A stretch of 64,000 nucleotides of DNA from Candidatus Thiodiazotropha sp. CDECU1 (GTDB lineage: Bacteria; Pseudomonadota; Gammaproteobacteria; Chromatiales; Chromatiaceae). Below the pieces are notes generated by a model. It saw only the letters and a list, made by a program, of their open reading frames with translations. It was not told where the DNA came from and searched no databases. A program made the position numbers and the translations under genes. The DNA lies in NCBI RefSeq assembly GCF_963455295.1, contig NZ_OY734020.1, forward strand, positions 1,302,001 through 1,366,000, given 5' to 3'. Shown here in pieces: positions 15,229 through 23,460 of this stretch (its first letter is position 1; each line of letters starts with the position of its first letter).

Positions 15229-15530
15229 TGTGTATCGGTCTGCCGATGCAGGTCCTCTCCATTCACCCTGGTTATGCCATGTGTGAAGGGATGGGTGAGC
15301 GGCGCAGGGTGGATACACTCCTGGTTGGCGAACAGCCGGTGGGTAATTGGTTATTGGTATTTCTCGATACCGCCCGCGAGGTGCTGAGCGCGGCCAGGGC
15401 GAGGGAGATTGAGCAGGCACTGCAGGCCCTCGACCTCGTGATCAAGGGCGAGACTGAAATAGATCATCTTTTCGATGATCTGGTGAATCGCGAACCACAA
15501 TTACCGGAACATCTTCGGTTGAATAAATAG
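15228..15530 (+). CDS. hupF: Hydrogenase chaperone HupF/HoxL (HypC paralogue)
   Basis: A 100-residue HypC-type protein starting MCIGLP, where Cys2 is the essential residue exposed after Met removal. It belongs to the HupF/HoxL group, which protects the large subunit under oxygen and helps transfer the Fe(CN)2CO unit. The ATG overlaps the hupD stop by one base (TGATG), so it starts at 15228. It is longer at the C-terminus than HypC (74 residues at 20747), which separates the two paralogues. Cytoplasmic. Confidence 0.9.
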   Translation: MCIGLPMQVLSIHPGYAMCEGMGERRRVDTLLVGEQPVGNWLLVFLDTAREVLSAARAREIEQALQALDLVIKGETEIDHLFDDLVNREPQLPEHLRLNK

Positions 15531-15542
15531 CAGGAGAGACCT

Positions 15543-15968
15543 ATGTCATCACCGCTGATCAATGACCTCGTCGAGAGCAAAGGGATTGCAACAGTCAGTG
15601 AGAACTCGCTTGAGGATTTTACCCGTGCACATAAACATACACTGCTCTTCTTCACCGAGAACCCGGTGCAGTTCCCAGAGAGCAATGATGTGGCGGTGGT
15701 GCTGCCACTACTGATGGATGAATTTGCTGGGCGTTTTCAGGTGGCCATAGTCGAGCGTGATTGTGAACACCAGCTGCATGCGCGTTTTCCCTTCGATGGC
15801 TGGCCGGCGCTTGTAATGTTGCGGGATGGCACCTATGTGGGGGCGATCTCCCGGATGCAGGATTGGGACGTTTACCTGACAGAGATAGAACGCCTCTTGA
15901 ATGCCCAACCCCAAGCGACCCCAAGCTTCAAGATTCCTGTGGTTAGTGCCGCCGGGCAGTGCCATTAG
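15543..15968 (+). CDS. hupG: Hydrogenase accessory protein HupG/HoxO (HyaE family)
   Basis: A 141-residue protein with a thioredoxin-like fold but no CxxC active site, as typical of HyaE/HupG/HoxO. Recognisable segments are TLLFFTENP, a VAIVERDCE strand, FPFDGWPALVMLRDG (the cis-Pro region) and GAISRMQDW. These proteins are chaperones that act with the small (Fe-S) subunit before Tat export. The gene lies 12 bases after hupF behind AGGAGAG. Its stop codon overlaps the outer end of a 271-bp inverted-repeat element that separates it from hupH. Confidence 0.88.
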   Translation: MSSPLINDLVESKGIATVSENSLEDFTRAHKHTLLFFTENPVQFPESNDVAVVLPLLMDEFAGRFQVAIVERDCEHQLHARFPFDGWPALVMLRDGTYVGAISRMQDWDVYLTEIERLLNAQPQATPSFKIPVVSAAGQCH

Positions 15969-16235
15969 GGCCTGTTAACACTAATCCGATAGGCCCTGTT
16001 GTGCCTGAAAAAGCGCCAATCAAGGCGCGAGGAGCGAGGTTTGGTTGTTCCAAATGAGCGACGAGCAACGCCGAGTGGCGCTTTTTCAGGCGCAACCCGG
16101 AGGGCTGGGGCTGTTTTTCCACCCAGCGGCGTTATCATTCGCTCATGTAGCGCTGCTACACCACGCTCATTCTGCCTTGCTGGACGAAAAAACAGCCCCA
16201 GCAGAGCCTATCGGATTAGTGTTAACAGGCCCTAA
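15965..16235. mobile_element. MITE-like inverted-repeat element between hupG and hupH
   Basis: A 271-bp element bounded by perfect 29-bp inverted repeats (15965-15993 and 16207-16235; ends TTAGGGCCTG/CAGGCCCTAA). Inside are further nested complementary segments, such as GAAAAAGCGCC near 16008 with GGCGCTTTTTC near 16078, and GGGGCTGTTTTTC near 16108 with GAAAAAACAGCCCC near 16186, so the whole can fold into long hairpins. No transposase or convincing coding frame is inside. Size and structure fit a non-autonomous miniature transposable element inserted into an operon, with its left end overlapping the hupG stop codon. Confidence 0.8.
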
Positions 16236-16252
16236 GAAGGAGTGGTAAAATT

Positions 16253-17122
16253 ATGAATGAAATCGACATACCTATAACTGTCACCGGTCCTGGTTCCCAA
16301 CCGGTGGAAGAGGATGGTGCGGAGCTCGACATCCTGCAACTTCCCGATGAGATGTCTACCTTCAGCATGCCGCAGATGCCGGAGCCGGATCAGGTGCAGA
16401 GTCTCGACAAAGGCATGTTTGCATTAACCGAGTTGGACAGGGTGTTGCAACAACAGGCAAAGGTGAGAGACATAAAACCCGAAGTGGTCGATATATCACA
16501 CCTGGATGGGGATAACCGCAGCTTGGTCGATCAGGTACTCGGTGAGGGCGAGGTAAGCATGCTCTACCAGGGTACTGATAGCAGTGCCAGAATTCAGGAG
16601 TCGGTGATGGCGGGTATCTGGCGTGTCAGATACTTCAATCAGCAACAAGAAACGACTGCCGATACGATCGAGGTGGCGCAGGTGCCCAGATTATGCCGAC
16701 GTCATGTCTTCAGTCATGCGGCGCATCGTGTCGATAGCCAACTCCAGTCAATACCCGAAGGCGTATTGAATGCCCCGCCTCTGTTCGCGGAGATCAATGA
16801 CAAGGTCGCCGAATACCGACCCGGCAGAGAGAGCCATGTCATCAATCTCACCCTGTTACCTCAGACAGAGCAGGATCTCTCGTTCCTGATCGATCGCCTG
16901 GGTGACGGTCCGCTCACCATACTCTCCCGTGGTTATGGCAACTGCCGTATTACCAGCACCGCTGTGCAAAATGTCTGGTGGGTACAGTATTTCAACTCCC
17001 AGGATAAGAATATTCTCAACACCCTCGAGATAGGCGATGTGCCCGCAGTCGCTGCTGCCGCCAAGGAAGATATTCAGGAGAGTGCCCAGCGCTTGAATGA
17101 GATCATGGAGGCCTACCGGTGA
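16253..17122 (+). CDS. hupH: Hydrogenase assembly protein HupH/HoxQ (HyaF family)
   Basis: A 289-residue cytoplasmic protein of the HyaF/HupH/HoxQ family. The first 60 residues form an acidic, Pro-rich region with LQLPDEMSTF; two similar halves follow, each with a LGxGxV or LGDGP-type loop and an ARIQES or NCRITST strand ending in W-x-V-x-YFN (IWRVRYFNQ and VWWVQYFNS). HoxQ works with HoxO in maturing and shielding the small subunit in oxygen-tolerant uptake hydrogenases. The gene follows the MITE-like element and has AAGGAG upstream. Its stop overlaps the start of hupI by 4 bases. Confidence 0.9.
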   Translation: MNEIDIPITVTGPGSQPVEEDGAELDILQLPDEMSTFSMPQMPEPDQVQSLDKGMFALTELDRVLQQQAKVRDIKPEVVDISHLDGDNRSLVDQVLGEGEVSMLYQGTDSSARIQESVMAGIWRVRYFNQQQETTADTIEVAQVPRLCRRHVFSHAAHRVDSQLQSIPEGVLNAPPLFAEINDKVAEYRPGRESHVINLTLLPQTEQDLSFLIDRLGDGPLTILSRGYGNCRITSTAVQNVWWVQYFNSQDKNILNTLEIGDVPAVAAAAKEDIQESAQRLNEIMEAYR

Positions 17123-17346
17123 GCGAGGCCTTCTTTGCCGGTTCCTATGGGGGCAATGATGACAAACTCCGTGATGACAGCCTCCTGGAGTGCAAGATCT
17201 GTTGGTATGTCTACAATCCCGCAGATGGCGACGACTATTGGCAAATCCCACCCGGGACGCCTTTTTCAAAATTGCCGTCGAACTGGAGCTGCCCAAATTG
17301 TGACGGCAATAAAAGTGACTTCATGGTGGTGAGGGATGCATCGTGA
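17119..17346 (+). CDS. hupI: Rubredoxin-type protein HupI/HoxR
   Basis: A 75-residue rubredoxin with two iron-binding pairs, CKIC (near residue 25) and CPNC (near 58), and the family core DGDDYWQIPPGTPFSKLP-SNWSCPNC. An N-terminal extension of about 22 residues is typical of HoxR/HupI. It is required for assembly of the small-subunit clusters of O2-tolerant hydrogenase under air. It overlaps hupH by 4 bases and hupJ by 4 bases, indicating coupled translation. Confidence 0.93.
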   Translation: MSEAFFAGSYGGNDDKLRDDSLLECKICWYVYNPADGDDYWQIPPGTPFSKLPSNWSCPNCDGNKSDFMVVRDAS

Positions 17347-17939
17347 TCTGTCCTGACTATCTCATTCAAGGCCTGGAGTGCCAGTTTCGGCATATACAGC
17401 AGGAGCGCATGCAGGGACTGCCATTGCTCAATCCCGCCCTACATGTGGAAGCAGTTGGGTTTTGTAAATGGAACGAATACTGTCTTGGTGTTTTGATCAC
17501 GCCTTGGTTTATGAACCTGATGCTGTTGCCACCGGAAGGGGATAGCTGGGAGACGATGGGGGTCGGCGATAAGCAACTCCATCATATGCCTTCCGGCCCT
17601 TATGAGTTCATCCTTTGCGAAGAGGAGGGTATAGGTCGTTATCAGATGTGTTCACTCTTTTCTCCGGTATTCGAGTTTGCCGATCAGGCCACGGCAGTGG
17701 CAACTGCAGAGGCGGTGATGGATGCGCTGATGTGTGCTGAACATCGGGATGGGGTCTCGACCCGTGAAAGTGAAATCGAGCGACTTTGGAAGGGAGAATC
17801 CGATGAGCAGGCAGTCGATGAGGAGGTGGACTTGGAGGAAGAGGAGAGACCTGCCCTGAGTCAACGCCTTGAGCAACCACTGAGTCGACGTGAGCTGCTG
17901 CGCGGAAAGCTCAATCAGAGCCAGGATACAGAGCAGTGA
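17343..17939 (+). CDS. hupJ: Hydrogenase assembly chaperone HupJ/HoxT (HybE family)
   Basis: A 198-residue protein starting at GTG 17343, which overlaps the hupI stop. The first 150 residues carry the HybE/HupJ hallmarks: NPALHVEAVGF, GVLITPWFMNLMLLP and the LPSGxYEF-like segment MPSGPYEFI. The remainder is an acidic linker and a basic end (SRRELLRGKL), as in the C-terminal part of HupJ. HybE-type chaperones bind the Tat signal of the small subunit and hold it until the large subunit is mature. The stop overlaps the start of hupK. Confidence 0.88.
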   Translation: MICPDYLIQGLECQFRHIQQERMQGLPLLNPALHVEAVGFCKWNEYCLGVLITPWFMNLMLLPPEGDSWETMGVGDKQLHHMPSGPYEFILCEEEGIGRYQMCSLFSPVFEFADQATAVATAEAVMDALMCAEHRDGVSTRESEIERLWKGESDEQAVDEEVDLEEEERPALSQRLEQPLSRRELLRGKLNQSQDTEQ

Positions 17940-19117
17940 AGGTTGAGGGTGAAATTCTCATTGAGCTCAATTGTCAGCAGGAGCGCGTACAAAGTGTCGC
18001 CATCCGTTCAAGTCGCCCACTGCAGTTAACCCATCTGTTTGAGGGTAAACCGGTGAAGGAGCTGCTTGGTTTGGTGCCTATGCTTTACAGTGTATGTGCC
18101 ACTGCCCAGGCATGTGCAGCGGTACAGGCGTGTCGCCAGGCGATGGAGATAGATGAAAATACCCAGGTCGAGTTGGCCGAGATGATGCTGGTCACAGTGG
18201 AGACCGCCCGTGAGCATCTCTGGCGCATCCTCATAGACTGGTCCAAACAAGTTAACGTCCCGGTAAATCGAGCCATGGTTGCTGGGCTATCGAATCTGCT
18301 GCCACAAGCTAAACATGCATGCTTTAAGGAGAGTGATCTGTTTACCCTGCAGCCACGACCGAAAGTGGTTCAAGAAAAGTTCTCGTCTGTCATTGAACAG
18401 ATAGAGAAAACAGCTGATGATTCGATCTTCTCGCTCTCCCCTACGGACTGGTATGCCAAGTCCACTATCGAGGAATTCGATACCTGGCTCGAAGCGACAT
18501 CGACACCAGCATCCATACTCTTGCAGCGCCTGAGGGACACCCAATCGGCGCGACTGGCGGATGCCGGTTGCCACCCCTTGCCCACTATCGATCCGCCAAC
18601 AATGTGCCACCGATTGGCGCAGCAGGATGCGGATGGTTTTATCGCTGCTCCCGATTGGAAGGGTGCTGTTTTCGAGACCACGCCATTGACCAGAATGGCC
18701 TCTCATCCACTATTACAACAGCTTGCAGAGCGCTATGGCTTCGGTTTGTTGACACGCATGGTGGCCAGACTGTTGGAACTGGCGTCCCTGCCGGGCAGAT
18801 TGAGCAGCCAATTACAGGCATTGATGGAGAATCCTACCGCTCCTGCAAGCGCATCCACAAGGGTAGGTGCGCAGCAAGGATTGGGTGAGGTGGAGGCGGC
18901 GAGGGGGCGTTTGATACACCGTGCCGTGGTGGACAAGGATGTGATTGCCAGTTACCAGATAGTGGCGCCCACGGAGTGGAATTTTCATCCCCGTGGCGTG
19001 GTCGCCAGAGGCTTGTTGAGCCTTCCTGCAAAGGAGATCGTCGCCTTAAAGCAGCATGCGGATCTCTTCATCAACGCCGTCGATCCCTGTGTTGGTTATC
19101 GGCTCGAGGTCGTTTGA
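17936..19117 (+). CDS. hupK: Hydrogenase accessory protein HupK/HoxV (large-subunit-like scaffold)
   Basis: A 393-residue protein starting at GTG 17936. It resembles a degenerate hydrogenase large subunit: the N-terminal RxCGxC motif is replaced by VCATAQACAAVQAC, while the C-terminal part keeps EAARGRLIHR, a VAPTEWNFHPRG segment and DPCVGYRLEV. HoxV/HupK is regarded as a scaffold on which the Fe(CN)2CO group is assembled or passed to the real large subunit. Both overlaps (with hupJ and hypA) are 4 bases or less. The large-subunit resemblance could mislead an automatic annotator into calling it a hydrogenase. Confidence 0.9.
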   Translation: MKVEGEILIELNCQQERVQSVAIRSSRPLQLTHLFEGKPVKELLGLVPMLYSVCATAQACAAVQACRQAMEIDENTQVELAEMMLVTVETAREHLWRILIDWSKQVNVPVNRAMVAGLSNLLPQAKHACFKESDLFTLQPRPKVVQEKFSSVIEQIEKTADDSIFSLSPTDWYAKSTIEEFDTWLEATSTPASILLQRLRDTQSARLADAGCHPLPTIDPPTMCHRLAQQDADGFIAAPDWKGAVFETTPLTRMASHPLLQQLAERYGFGLLTRMVARLLELASLPGRLSSQLQALMENPTAPASASTRVGAQQGLGEVEAARGRLIHRAVVDKDVIASYQIVAPTEWNFHPRGVVARGLLSLPAKEIVALKQHADLFINAVDPCVGYRLEVV

Positions 19118-19458
19118 TGCATGAGATGTCCCTCTGCGAAGGGGTGCTGAATGTGCTGGAGGAGCAAGCGCTCAGCCAGGGATACAGCCGGGTCAAACAG
19201 GTCTGGTTGGAGATCGGTTCCCTGTCAGGCGTGGAGCCGGAGGCGATGCGTTTCAGTTTCGATGCGGTGATGAAAGGGAGTCTCGCCGATGGGGCGCGAC
19301 TGGAGATCATCCATCTGCCGGGTGAGGCCTGGTGCATGCAGTGCAGTAAACCGGTTCAGGTATCGGCCAGATACCAACCCTGTCCGGTGTGCGGCAGCTA
19401 TCAGTTGCAGGTAACCGGGGGCGACGAGATGCGGATTAAGGAACTTGAAGTCGAATAG
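19117..19458 (+). CDS. hypA: Hydrogenase nickel insertion protein HypA
   Basis: A 113-residue protein that begins MHEMSLCEGV, the HypA signature with the nickel ligand His2. The zinc site is a pair of CxxC motifs, CMQC (near residue 70) and CPVC (near 86). HypA receives nickel and, with HypB, inserts it into the large subunit. The start ATG 19117 overlaps the hupK stop; open frame upstream of it belongs to another frame of hupK. A repeat-rich gap of 125 bases separates it from hypB. Confidence 0.95.
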   Translation: MHEMSLCEGVLNVLEEQALSQGYSRVKQVWLEIGSLSGVEPEAMRFSFDAVMKGSLADGARLEIIHLPGEAWCMQCSKPVQVSARYQPCPVCGSYQLQVTGGDEMRIKELEVE

Positions 19459-19463
19459 CTGAA

Positions 19464-19572
19464 GAGTTTTAAGTTTTGAGTTTTGAGTTGGAAGGCACCC
19501 AACTCCCAATTTCTTTCTTTAACTCAAAACTTAAAACTCAAAACTCAAAACTCAAAACTTTTTAAAAAGATT
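19464..19572. repeat. AAAACTCA-type repeat cluster with 19-bp inverted repeat between hypA and hypB
   Basis: A perfect 19-bp inverted repeat (19464-19482 and 19521-19539) is followed by tandem copies of the 8-base unit AAAACTCA and a CTTTTTAAAAAG palindrome that ends near 19569, just before hypB. A closely similar block occurs at 39793-39924 between nrtB and nrtD. Confidence 0.8.
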
Positions 19573-19583
19573 CGGGGTGTTTT

Positions 19584-20429
19584 ATGTGTACAGTTTGCGG
19601 TTGTGGCGAAGGCGATACCAAGATCGAGGGTCATGACCATCAACATGATCATGATCACCATCATCATGCTCATGCTCATGGCGAGGATGGGCATACCCAT
19701 GACTATGGTCAGGGCCCGGCTCATGCCCATGCCCCGGGACTGTCGCAATCGAGAATGGTGCAGATCGAGCAGGACATTCTGAGTAAGAACAACCAGTATG
19801 CCGCTGCCAACCGCCACTATTTTCATCAGCACGGCATATTGAGTCTGAACCTGGTCTCCAGTCCTGGATCGGGGAAGACGACCCTTTTGACCCGTACCAT
19901 CGACGATCTGCAGGCGCAGTATGGCATCAGTGTCATCGAGGGCGATCAGCAGACCGCGAACGATGCGGAGCGGATACGCGCCACCGGGGCGAAGGCGTTG
20001 CAGATCAATACCGGCAAGGGGTGTCATCTGGATGGCCATATGGTCGGTCATGCCCTGGAATCGTTGAAACCGGAGCAGGGGAGCCTGCTGTTCATCGAGA
20101 ATGTGGGCAACCTGGTCTGTCCGGCCGCCTTCGATCTGGGGGAGGCGCACAAGGTGGCGATCCTCTCCGTCACCGAGGGTGAGGACAAGCCGATCAAGTA
20201 TCCGGATATGTTTCACGCCGCCGACCTGATGCTGTTGAACAAGATCGATCTGCTGCCCCATCTCGATTTCGATGTACAGCGCTGTATCGACTATGCGCAG
20301 CGGATCAATCCAAAGATCAAGGTGCTGCAACTCTCCGCCAAGACCGGCGAGGGGATGCAGGGCTGGTATCAGTGGATCGCGGCCAGCCGGCAGATGGCGC
20401 TGGCCGGCAACCCGGCGGTACCGGCTTAG
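19584..20429 (+). CDS. hypB: Hydrogenase nickel GTPase HypB with His-rich nickel-storage segment
   Basis: A 281-residue GTPase. The N-terminus has the CxxCGC nickel site (CTVCGCGEG) and then about 35 residues extremely rich in His (positions 17-50), the nickelin-like storage stretch. The G domain starts near residue 90 with the P-loop [10 protein letters not shown], followed by [16 protein letters not shown] and NKIDLLP. HypB uses GTP hydrolysis to drive nickel insertion by HypA. The next gene in most hox/hyp clusters would be hypF; here it is replaced by a 317-base gap with REP-like palindromes. Cytoplasmic. Confidence 0.96.
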   Translation: MCTVCGCGEGDTKIEGHDHQHDHDHHHHAHAHGEDGHTHDYGQGPAHAHAPGLSQSRMVQIEQDILSKNNQYAAANRHYFHQHGILSLNLVSSPGSGKTTLLTRTIDDLQAQYGISVIEGDQQTANDAERIRATGAKALQINTGKGCHLDGHMVGHALESLKPEQGSLLFIENVGNLVCPAAFDLGEAHKVAILSVTEGEDKPIKYPDMFHAADLMLLNKIDLLPHLDFDVQRCIDYAQRINPKIKVLQLSAKTGEGMQGWYQWIAASRQMALAGNPAVPA

Positions 20430-20502
20430 TTAAATGTTTCACCTCAAATGGATGCGAATATTTTATGGGTGTTGTCGATTCACATCCGATATCGGAAAAA
20501 GC

Positions 20503-20694
20503 GTAGGGTGCGGCTTGCCGCACCGTTCTTAGCATGTTTGACATGAATTGACTTGGGCAGGTAGGCGGCTGACTACAGTGAAAGACATAGGGTGTGGTTT
20601 ACCGCACCAAACAATACGAGCAGATGAAAGAAAGAGAAGATCTCATTGGCGGCAATTCGCAGTGAAGAGAATGGTGCGGCAAGCCGCACCCTAC
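20503..20694. repeat. REP-like palindromes between hypB and hypC (three copies)
   Basis: The unit GTAGGGTGCGGCTTGCCGCACC occurs forward at 20503-20525, in diverged form at 20588-20609, and reversed at 20673-20694. Each can fold to a hairpin around GGTGCGG/CCGCACC. The 317-base gap contains no gene. Further inverted pairs are at 22136-22194 and 23371-23428. Confidence 0.85.
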
Positions 20695-20746
20695 ACAGGA
20701 ATTTACTTTATTGCATGCTTTCAAAACGACAGAGGAGTGACCGAAC

Positions 20747-20967
20747 ATGTGCTTGGCCATACCGGCAAAAGTGGTCGCCATCGACGAGCAGGGCGATAAC
20801 GCCACCGTGGTGTTGGGTGAGGTGAAGAAGGAGGTCTCCCTGGCGCTGGTGGAGGATGTCTCCGTGGACGACTTCGTGCTGATCCATGTGGGCTATGCCC
20901 TGAATAAGGTGAGCGAGGAGGATGCGGAGAAGACCCTCCAACTGTTCGCCCAGGCGGGAGTGGCGCC

Positions 20968-20971
<4 letters not shown>
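20747..20971 (+). CDS. hypC: Hydrogenase assembly chaperone HypC
   Basis: A 74-residue protein starting MCLAIPAKV, with the essential Cys2. HypC and HypD together carry the iron while the CN and CO ligands are attached, then HypC guides the unit to the large subunit. AGGAG precedes the start. It overlaps hypD by 4 bases (ATGA). It is shorter than the paralogue HupF at 15228. Confidence 0.95.
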
Positions 20972-22107
<1,136 letters not shown>

Positions 22108-22135
22108 GATGAAATGGGTAATGGTCCATACCATT

Positions 22136-22194
22136 CGGTGCGGCAAGCCGCACCCTACATTTCGATCAAGCGTAGGGTGCGGCTTGCCGCACCG
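22136..22194. repeat. Inverted pair of REP-like palindromes between hypD and hypE
   Basis: Reverse copy at 22136-22158 and forward copy at 22172-22194 of the same 23-base unit seen between hypB and hypC, 13 bases apart, forming a BIME-like structure. Confidence 0.88.
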
Positions 22195-22236
22195 ATCAAG
22201 GTTGAATTCAATCCAGATTCAGATAGGTATTTTGTT

Positions 22237-23286
22237 ATGAACGCGGTGGTAAAACGTTTTCCCCTACGTCTCGATACCCGAGGTGCCCGGGTCGATATGA
22301 CCCATGGCAGCGGCGGTCGGGCCATGGCGCAGCTGATAGAGGAGCTGTTTCTCAAGCACTTCGATAACGAGTTGCTGAGGCAGGGTAACGACCAGGCGGC
22401 CTTCGATGTCTCAACGGGACGCATGGTGATGAGTGTGGATGGCCATGTCATCTCGCCGCTCTTCTTTCCCGGCGGCGACATCGGTTCGCTGGCGGTACAC
22501 GGGACCTTGAACGATGTGGCCATGTCCGGTGCGCGGCCGCTCTATCTCTCGGCCGGGTTCATCCTCGAAGAGGGTTTCCCCCTGGCGGATCTCGATCGCA
22601 TCGTCGCCAGTATGGGGCGTGCGGCTGCCGAGGCGGGTGTGCCGGTGGTAACCGGCGATACCAAGGTGGTGGAGAAGGGTAAGGGTGACGGTGTCTTTAT
22701 CACCACCACCGGTATCGGGCTGGTGCCCGATGGGATCAGCATATCCGGGGATCGCGCCCAGCCTGGAGACAAGATCATCGTCAGTGGCAGCATTGGTGAT
22801 CATGGGGTGGCGATCATGTCGAGTCGGGAGAATCTGGAGTTCGAGACAACAATCGAATCTGACTCTGCGGCACTCCACGGTCTGGTGAAAAGGATGGTCG
22901 AGACAGCTCCCGATATCCACTGCCTGCGGGATCCAACCCGTGGCGGACTGGCCACCACCCTCAATGAGCTGGCCATGCAGTCCGGCGTCGGCATGCGTCT
23001 GCAGGAGTCGGAGATCCCCATGAAAGCGGCCGTGACCTCCGCCTGTGAACTGCTGGGCCTCGATCCCCTCTATGTGGCCAACGAGGGCAAGCTCATCTGT
23101 ATCTGTGCGGCCGGGGATGCAGAGCGGTTGTTGTCGGTGATGCAGGATGATCCCCTGGGTCGGGATAGCCGGATCATCGGCGATGTGGTTGAGGATCAAC
23201 ACCATTTTGTCCAGATGGAGACACTCTTCGGTGGCAGCCGGGTGGTCGATTGGCTCTCCGGCGAACAGCTGCCGAGGATCTGTTGA
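22237..23286 (+). CDS. hypE: Carbamoyl-phosphate-derived cyanide ligand enzyme HypE
   Basis: A 349-residue protein of the AIR-synthase-like fold. It dehydrates the thiocarbamate on its own C-terminal Cys to thiocyanate, the source of the CN ligands. The sequence shows MTHGSGGRAM near the start, the ATP-binding DGHVISPLFFPGGDIG region and VVTGDTKVVEKG, and ends in PRIC with the reactive terminal Cys. The ATG at 22237 was chosen because it follows the REP pair and agrees with family N-termini; the frame is open further left to 22114. HypE needs HypF to load it, but hypF is not in this cluster. Confidence 0.95.
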   Translation: MNAVVKRFPLRLDTRGARVDMTHGSGGRAMAQLIEELFLKHFDNELLRQGNDQAAFDVSTGRMVMSVDGHVISPLFFPGGDIGSLAVHGTLNDVAMSGARPLYLSAGFILEEGFPLADLDRIVASMGRAAAEAGVPVVTGDTKVVEKGKGDGVFITTTGIGLVPDGISISGDRAQPGDKIIVSGSIGDHGVAIMSSRENLEFETTIESDSAALHGLVKRMVETAPDIHCLRDPTRGGLATTLNELAMQSGVGMRLQESEIPMKAAVTSACELLGLDPLYVANEGKLICICAAGDAERLLSVMQDDPLGRDSRIIGDVVEDQHHFVQMETLFGGSRVVDWLSGEQLPRIC

Positions 23287-23321
23287 GACCGATTAACGAT
23301 GCAAGGCATTTAGAAAGAGTC

Positions 23322-23360
23322 CGCAAATGAGCGCAAATGAACGCAAATGAACGCAAATCC
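23322..23360. repeat. Four tandem copies of a 10-base unit (CGCAAATGAA) downstream of hypE
   Basis: CGCAAATGAG, CGCAAATGAA, CGCAAATGAA and CGCAAATCC stand head to tail in the hypE-hypX gap. A related loose form (CGCAAATGGACGCGAAT) is seen near 61206 and TCAAATGGATGCGAAT near 20443, so it is probably a dispersed intergenic motif. Confidence 0.7.
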
Positions 23361-23370
23361 AGGCATCTTT

Positions 23371-23428
23371 CGGTGCGGCAAGCCGCACCCTACCAGGTGT
23401 TCTGTGTAGGGTGCGGCTTGCCGCACCG
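23371..23428. repeat. Inverted pair of REP-like palindromes between hypE and hypX
   Basis: Reverse copy at 23371-23393 and forward copy at 23406-23428 of the 23-base REP-like unit, 12 bases apart, directly upstream of hypX. Same arrangement as at 22136-22194. Confidence 0.88.
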
Positions 23429-23460
23429 TGGACCAAATGCAATGAATGGATTTATCTAAA

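Noticed and set aside
16045-16248. Plus-strand frame inside the inverted-repeat element
   Set aside because: The sequence is dominated by palindromes of the MITE-like element and has no start signal.
17936-19117. HupK as a catalytic hydrogenase large subunit
   Set aside because: The N-terminal NiFe ligand motif is not intact and the context is HupJ-HupK-HypA; it is the scaffold paralogue.
19630-19740. Short repeated CAT/GAT units resembling a repeat array
   Set aside because: They are the codons of the His-rich nickel-binding segment of HypB, in frame.
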